DNA of 64,000 nucleotides from Phoenix dactylifera. Lineage: Eukaryota; Streptophyta; Magnoliopsida; Arecales; Arecaceae. The stretch is taken from NCBI RefSeq assembly GCF_009389715.1, contig NC_052409.1, positions 412,001-476,000 on the forward strand, written 5' to 3'. The notes beneath the pieces are model-generated. The model worked only from the letters and a program-made list of their open reading frames with translations, had not been told where the DNA came from and ran no database searches. A program made the translations under genes and the position numbers. Positions 58,517 to 64,000 of this stretch are shown piece by piece; the first letter of the stretch is position 1; each line of letters starts with the position of its first letter.

Positions 58517-61079
58517 AGCTTGAAGGTTCTCACCAAATAATTACCCAGTAACAAGCGGTAAGTTGCTTTGCTAGCCCATTAAGCATCACTAGCCTCTTCA
58601 CTTCTAATTCTGTTGCTTGTTCCTCCTATATTGCTGAGACTTCCTGAAAATGATCATGCAAATTGAAGAGTAACAAATTAAGTAGATTTTTTTTTGAGCC
58701 AGAGAACTTGGATAATAATAAGATTTTCTCTTGTTTTCTCCTCACTGAAGGTCGCTTGCTGATCGTCATTGTCAACTCTGAAAACTGTGTTCCTGTGGTT
58801 TCTATCTGATGCCAAATGGTACAACTGCTCTAGATATGAAAGTTAAATCATGCATTGCTGGGATTCCCTTTTTTTTGTGTGAGGGGGTGCTTTGTTTTCT
58901 AAAGGAGATCTTCGACTGCCTCAGTATCGAGGTCAGAGGTCAGCTGCTAGGAGGGAGAAATAACAAATGATACAGATTGAAATAGCTTTAGATGCTCTTT
59001 CTCTATGCTATGGAGACATTCTCGATAATATACTTCAAATAAGTCTCTTCCTCTCTTGGGGGGCAATCCAAATGCTAATGATCACTCATCTCTTGTCTAG
59101 TCGCTTTAATTTGAAGTTGCATTTTACTTAAATGAACCAGAATGCTGTTATATTTTGTGTTAGCATAGGTTGGTAGTCATGGAAACATTTTGGTCTTCTA
59201 GCCAATGCCTTCAATGCAACAAAGGAGGCAGAATCATTGCACACAATTGCATTGCTGACAAGAGTAACGTGCTGGTATGCCCCCATTGAATATCAACCCA
59301 TGCAATACAAAACATGGCGACGTTCCTGGCCATTTTTACTGGGCTATAACATATAAATGCTTACCAGTGCAATACAACTTTATAGAACATGTGTGCGAGA
59401 GTGCAGAGAGGAGACAAGGTGATAGAATGTTGGGGTCCTCTTGTAAATAAGTTGAATAATAGGAACTAGTATGTTAGGGCTGCTATGTGTTTGCTTCTCA
59501 ATTTATTTGCATTTATTGCTATATTGGTGAACTTGGATTGCTGCAAAATATCTAACTTCATTTTGTTTGCATTAGTGTGAAGAAATTTGTTGGAGCAGAG
59601 CATCGCAAGCCTGGATTGTGACTGATGCATGATGAACAAACCATGCACGCTATAGTTCCCTTTTGTCATTAAGAAGCAAAAGCCCCATGTATGATGGTCT
59701 GACTCAAAAACTAGCTTTTTCTTTTCCTGAAATATGGCCTCTCATGAAGGTCGGAGTTCGAAGTAGTACCATTATTTACAAGGAATTGCCATCTCTGGTC
59801 CTCTGATATTTATGAAGATTTTTTTTTCCGAAATTGGATGGTGAGCTGGGTTTTAGAGCATGCGATGATGTACATGTTAGTCTCACTTTGAAAATATGGC
59901 AGTGGGATTCTTGTGTAACCTTGTTCATATGATTCCTTTTGTTCTGATATATATTTTAGCTAGTCCAGTGTGATGTTAGGTCTTGCGGTGATGGCCCCAT
60001 ATTTGCTTAAGCTCGAAAAGATTTGATACCCAGCACGCCTTTAAAATGCTTTTAAAATGCTTTCCAGGAGTAACCATGTTTCGTAATATCTTCCTGGTCG
60101 TGCCATTCAAGGAGCTCTCCAAATATCTCCGCCAACCAAGCACCGAAAGAACGACCTTCGATCCACGGTAGGACCCTGGCAGGAACTTTGGCATGCGAGA
60201 AGCACGGACGGCTGTGGTCTTGCATGATGGAGCATAGCTGGTTGTGATCTTGTTTGATGGAACATGGATGGCTGTGATCTTGCATAACGAAGGGTAGCTC
60301 TTACACGAGTCGTGCTTAAGAGAGATGTTTGTGAGGAGAGAACGTTAATTTGTTTTTTATTGAAATACGAAGCAGCCGTTGGTCACAGAAAATATAAATA
60401 GAATAAATGGGTCTATCATATATATAATGTGATTACGTCTCATACACGTCGCCAAACTCTCGAACGGTGTGTGCGTGTGTGCGCGTATGTAATACGGAAG
60501 CAGATGCCAGCTTAGTCGACAGCGTGGACACAGCCATTTCCATAGATCGGCAATCCTTCATGATCTAGGGAATTATCAAGTACCTCCTTGATGCAGATGG
60601 TATCAGCTTGTGGGCACGAAGAAAAGAGAATAAAAGCTGGCATAGGTGATATGAAATCAAAGCCAGTAATGAAATCAAAGCCAGCATGCTCGGATGAGAC
60701 TGAATGCCAAAGACAGCAGAACAAAGTTCGCAAGCAGAGGCTGTACATTTATTTCTAGGCATACCAAAGTAGCCACATACCCTACAGTTGTGCCTCCACC
60801 TGTATACATTTTCAGATCCATCTAAAAGGAATGTTTTGAGCACGTTTATTAGATGAAAAAAAGGACTGCTTTTCAGAATGAAAAAAAATAGACAAGAATG
60901 TATCGCATAACGCTGAACTAGGCTTACGGACTCAACAACCAGGCCTACAGTTAGAAACAGGGGAAAGTAAACGACTCACTCCTCGTGGACCTTTTTGGTG
61001 CACTCAGGCCATTCATTGTTTTGGCCCAACTGCACAAACGAACACAGAAACAAAGGACGTCAAAGCTATTTAAGCACTT
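58517..61079. other. RBM42 3' sequence, then intergenic DNA and 3' side of the methyltransferase gene
   Basis: 58517 to roughly 59700 is probably 3' UTR and downstream sequence of RBM42; no certain poly(A) site was fixed. 60207-60296 holds a 30-bp tandem repeat. 60500-61079 is likely 3' flanking/UTR of the minus-strand methyltransferase. A Cys-rich minus-strand frame at 60620-60800 (HNCRVCGYFGM, then ACELCSAVFG) is not recognised. Confidence 0.45.
60207..60296. repeat. 30-bp tandem repeat, three copies
   Basis: GGCTGTGGTCTTGCATGATG and two diverged copies follow at 30-bp spacing. In the minus-strand frame this gives an ISO-like repeat of about ten residues (QDHSHPCSI), but no gene is supported. 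Confidence 0.6.
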
Positions 61080-62906
61080 TTATGCTGAATCATTGAGGCT
61101 GTCATCTACCAGCCACATCTTTTTTTGGATAACAAATACCATCTCACCATCTTCTGAATCCAAGTTTGGCTCAGCATCCACCACAGCAACTGATTCCCAT
61201 TGCAATGCTGTTAAAAACTTTTTGATGAACTCAACGATTGGCCTCCTGTCCCGGAAAATTATGAAACCAGTTGGCCTGAGCATTCGGTCCATCTCAAGAA
61301 GCAGGTCTTCGGCGCTGCAACCTTTTTTCTCAATGTCAGCGAAGACAGTCCAAGCATGTAGGAGATCATAAGTACGAGGGTATGTTGAGAATGCCTCACA
61401 CCTGTCAAATTTGAGATTAATCATTAAAACCCAAATTTGCAGAATTATAAGATAGCATTTGCCTGCAGGGCTCGATATTGGCTTCTATCTTGACCGAGAC
61501 GGTATATATCAGCATAAGTAACATAGATCCTACTGTATGCTAAATTTCTCCAGGAAAACTAACTACAAACCTGTTGATATCAACCATCAAACTTTCCTGT
61601 CTCCCTATAGAGGCTTACCCTGAAACTACCGAGTCGTGTCTCTGTAAAACACGAAAGCGCGCGCGCAGAGAGAGAGAGACAGAGACAGATTTCTTTTTAT
61701 GGTTCTATTACTAAAATGAAAAAAGGTGCTAGTGCGATAAACAAGAATCTTTGATAAGGTAGAACCAGTTTGAGATGGACTGACAATGTAGTGCAGGTTT
61801 GGCCACAACCTCAAAGAAGAGGACTTCAATTTCAGCTGGAGGGGGTATTATTGAAAAAAGAGATGGATAATGGTCAGCAGGCATTTCTTCAACATCAAAG
61901 AACATGGCAATAGATAGAAACCAAAGGTAAAATCCAACAAGAGAACTCAACTCGATGGGGTATAACTTGCTATTTACCTCCTAAGTTTAAAATTTTGCCT
62001 GATGCTTTAACACTAGATATTGAAATAATATGGAACTTCATTAATGACAGATACCATACCAAATTAGAAACAGCATGATGTAAACCTTATCAGAACTTAT
62101 TTTAGTTACAAGCACATAACACAATTTAGGAGTTAAAAAATTATTGGGCAACCCATCTATTTTGGCAAATCATCAAAACAAGGTTGCCCTAGAAGTTAAT
62201 CTACTCAAATAGTCCTAGGACCATAAATGCACGATGCAACAATAACTAATTGGCTAACCACCAATATTGATCTTTGCTTTTCATGAAAACCTATACCACT
62301 GCCTCATTCTGCACACGACTGAGAAGCGGCAATAAGTGGATTAAGTAAAAGTCCCATTTAGAGAAATAGAGGCACATTCTAGATTTCAGAACTTAGGTGC
62401 ATATAAATTAGACAGCTGCTTACCAATCATGCAGGGTGCCTATTAGGCCTCTATCATAAATTATCTTGAGGGTATTTGGTCCATCTTCTGGTACAACATT
62501 CATAACCCAAACATCTTTGTCTCTGAGGGCAGCTGCAAATGATCCCATATTTGTCTTCATGTCCATCAAGTTCCTCAGACTGTTTGGTCGTATTTTTGGA
62601 CTCAATAGGCTCCAATAACTCTCAACCCTTTCTTGCCAAATCTCCTGCAGTATATGAGCAAATATGAGAAACCAAACTCTGCTATACCAATGATCATCTG
62701 TAACTCTGTATATTAATTGTATGCTTGCGCTAACTGGCATCAAAAGACAACCACAAAGAAAAACATAAAGAGCAGAAATGCTTGTTCTGTTACCATGTCC
62801 TTTTCAAATGTCTCACTGGAAATACCAAGATCAGCAAGGCGGGGAGGAGGTGTAGTTAAGCGAGCTGGCCAAGGAGCCAATCCACTCCCCTTATCTCTAT
62901 GGCTCT
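61080..62906 (-). CDS. DUF248 / PMT-type putative methyltransferase (PMT1/3/8 clade), C-terminal 217 aa; gene continues past the right edge
   Basis: Golgi type II membrane methyltransferase family that includes QUA2/TSD2, linked to pectin (homogalacturonan) methylation. Visible exons on the minus strand: 62906-62794, 62644-62424, 61401-61080; GT-AG, in frame, ending TAA. Conserved segments: SHRDKGSGLAPWPARL, TTPPPRLADLG, ERVESYWSLLSPKIRP, NSLRNLMDMKTNMGSFAAAL, DVWVMNVVPEDGPNTLKIIY, DRGLIGTLHDW|CEAFSTYP, RTYDLLHAWTVFADIEKKGC and EDLLLEMDRMLRPTGFIIFR, then the end QKKMWLVDDSL. These match the Arabidopsis PMT1/PMT3/PMT8 group. The N-terminal membrane anchor and SAM motif I lie beyond 64000: no further exon was found in 62907-64000, so that intron exceeds 1.09 kb. 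Confidence 0.93.
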
Positions 62907-64000
62907 CTGCAAAAAGGAAAATATTTTGGAAGTTACCACAAATTTTAATTTCAAAATTTCTGAAGGGCGATAAGATGAGTATTTTTTTCAAAAATAAAAC
63001 AACGGGTCCACATAGTGGACATCTAAGATTTTCATCAATAACATGAATATCTTGTATGCCGTTTAGAATATTCAGAGAAAAAAGAGCTCTGTTGACACAT
63101 ACGGCAGTCCAGTAGAACAAGGCAACAAACACCACAAATTCTTTCCATGAAGATGAGGCATCAAATTTCTAAAACCTTTTTCACCACCAAAGGTGTTGAA
63201 ATTGATAATGACTAATACAATATTTGCTTCCTCTTGTAAAAAAGGCAACAGCTCAATAGTTGCAGTCCTCTTCAATTGGTGGAAAGTCTGTGTTCGAATC
63301 TTGGGATTGTTTTCCAAAGTGTTGTTCAACATGGTCCTCCTACCATTACTTCAAAAGGAATATAAAATGGAAAAAAGATTTGGCTCCCTTTGGTTGCATA
63401 CAACAGAATATAGTGCATGTTTGTCAAGATACACGCACAACTTTTGTGAATCAACACAAGGCATAGTGTTCTCATAGCGGTTCTCCCATGCATACATTAT
63501 ACAACCAGTAAACATTGTTGCCATAACAATTAAAGTCCTCAAACTTGCAAACAAACAGCAAGTGTAGTTTCGCGGTCCTCTATTTAAACAACATTGATAG
63601 CATTTCTGGATAATGCTGGCCAACTTTCAAAATGACTAAACTCGAAATCAGACAATCAGAGGCACATTATAAAACAAATCAAAACAGTTTAATAAGTAAT
63701 AATCCTATTCCCCACCCCCCCCCCACCTGCTGCATGCCCCTACTGCTAATAGAACAAGAGACTGAGGTCACACGAATCTGAAAGTGCATAACTACAATCT
63801 GCATGTACAAAATAAGATGTTCTATGGTTTATATAGGGCCAAACATATCCAATCAATGAAGAGGGAATCATCATAGCACATCTCTAGTCCATATATAATT
63901 GACTGGATTCATATGGTTGTACACTTGGCATATAACATACCAAAATGAAAAAACTTAAATTAGGTCAAAAGAGAAACCATAAGTCCATATTAGCAGAGAT
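62907..64000 (-). other. intron of the methyltransferase gene reaching the window edge
   Basis: No coding similarity in any frame; a run of C at 63712-63726. The frames here are non-coding. Confidence 0.6.

Overview
This is a stretch of plant nuclear DNA: intron-rich eukaryotic genes separated by AT-rich, transposon-filled DNA. The protein families (ALOG, NAC, plant U-box/ARM ligase, DUF248 methyltransferase) are land-plant families. The gene sequences look monocot-like, and the moderate GC and repeat style suggest a non-grass monocot, perhaps a palm; that last step is inference only.

Layout. 1-7900: repeats only (a 69-bp minisatellite at the left edge, short tandem repeats, and a 600-bp TRIM-like element with perfect 5-bp target duplications). 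8004-8630 (-): single-exon ALOG/LSH transcription factor. 9200-17460: no convincing gene; it holds a solo LTR (12561-13856) and a decayed first-exon fragment of a CDC5-like gene (16595-16711, -). 17473-21148 (+): 5'-truncated L1-type LINE with RT, zinc knuckle, RNase H and poly(A). 21757-27154 (-): five-exon U-box/ARM E3 ligase of the PUB4 type. 30151-42282 (-): five-exon S24/S26 peptidase-like gene that has lost both catalytic residues; its two giant introns hold an antisense RTE LINE with a nested SINE, two copies of a MULE-type MITE and a hAT-like MITE. 44434-46864 (-): three-exon NAC factor. 49720-50417: second TRIM-like element. About 52766-54542 (+): second, younger copy of the LINE, ending about 440 bp before the RBM42 start. 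54984-58516 (+): six-exon RRM protein, plant RBM42. 61080-62906 and beyond (-): 3' exons of a DUF248/PMT-type methyltransferase whose 5' part lies past the right edge.

The genes are ordinary, unlinked plant loci (transcription, ubiquitin ligation, splicing-related RNA binding, Golgi pectin methylation, and a probable organelle membrane pseudo-protease). Nothing suggests a cluster or pathway. Exon structures were worked out by hand from splice sites and reading-frame continuity; all five spliced models join in frame. I found no tRNA, rRNA, CRISPR or prokaryote-like system and no clear new biological system. The most interesting items are the catalytically dead S26 family member, the TRIM-like element without a recognisable primer site, and two tiny poly(A) retroposons with perfect or near-perfect target duplications.
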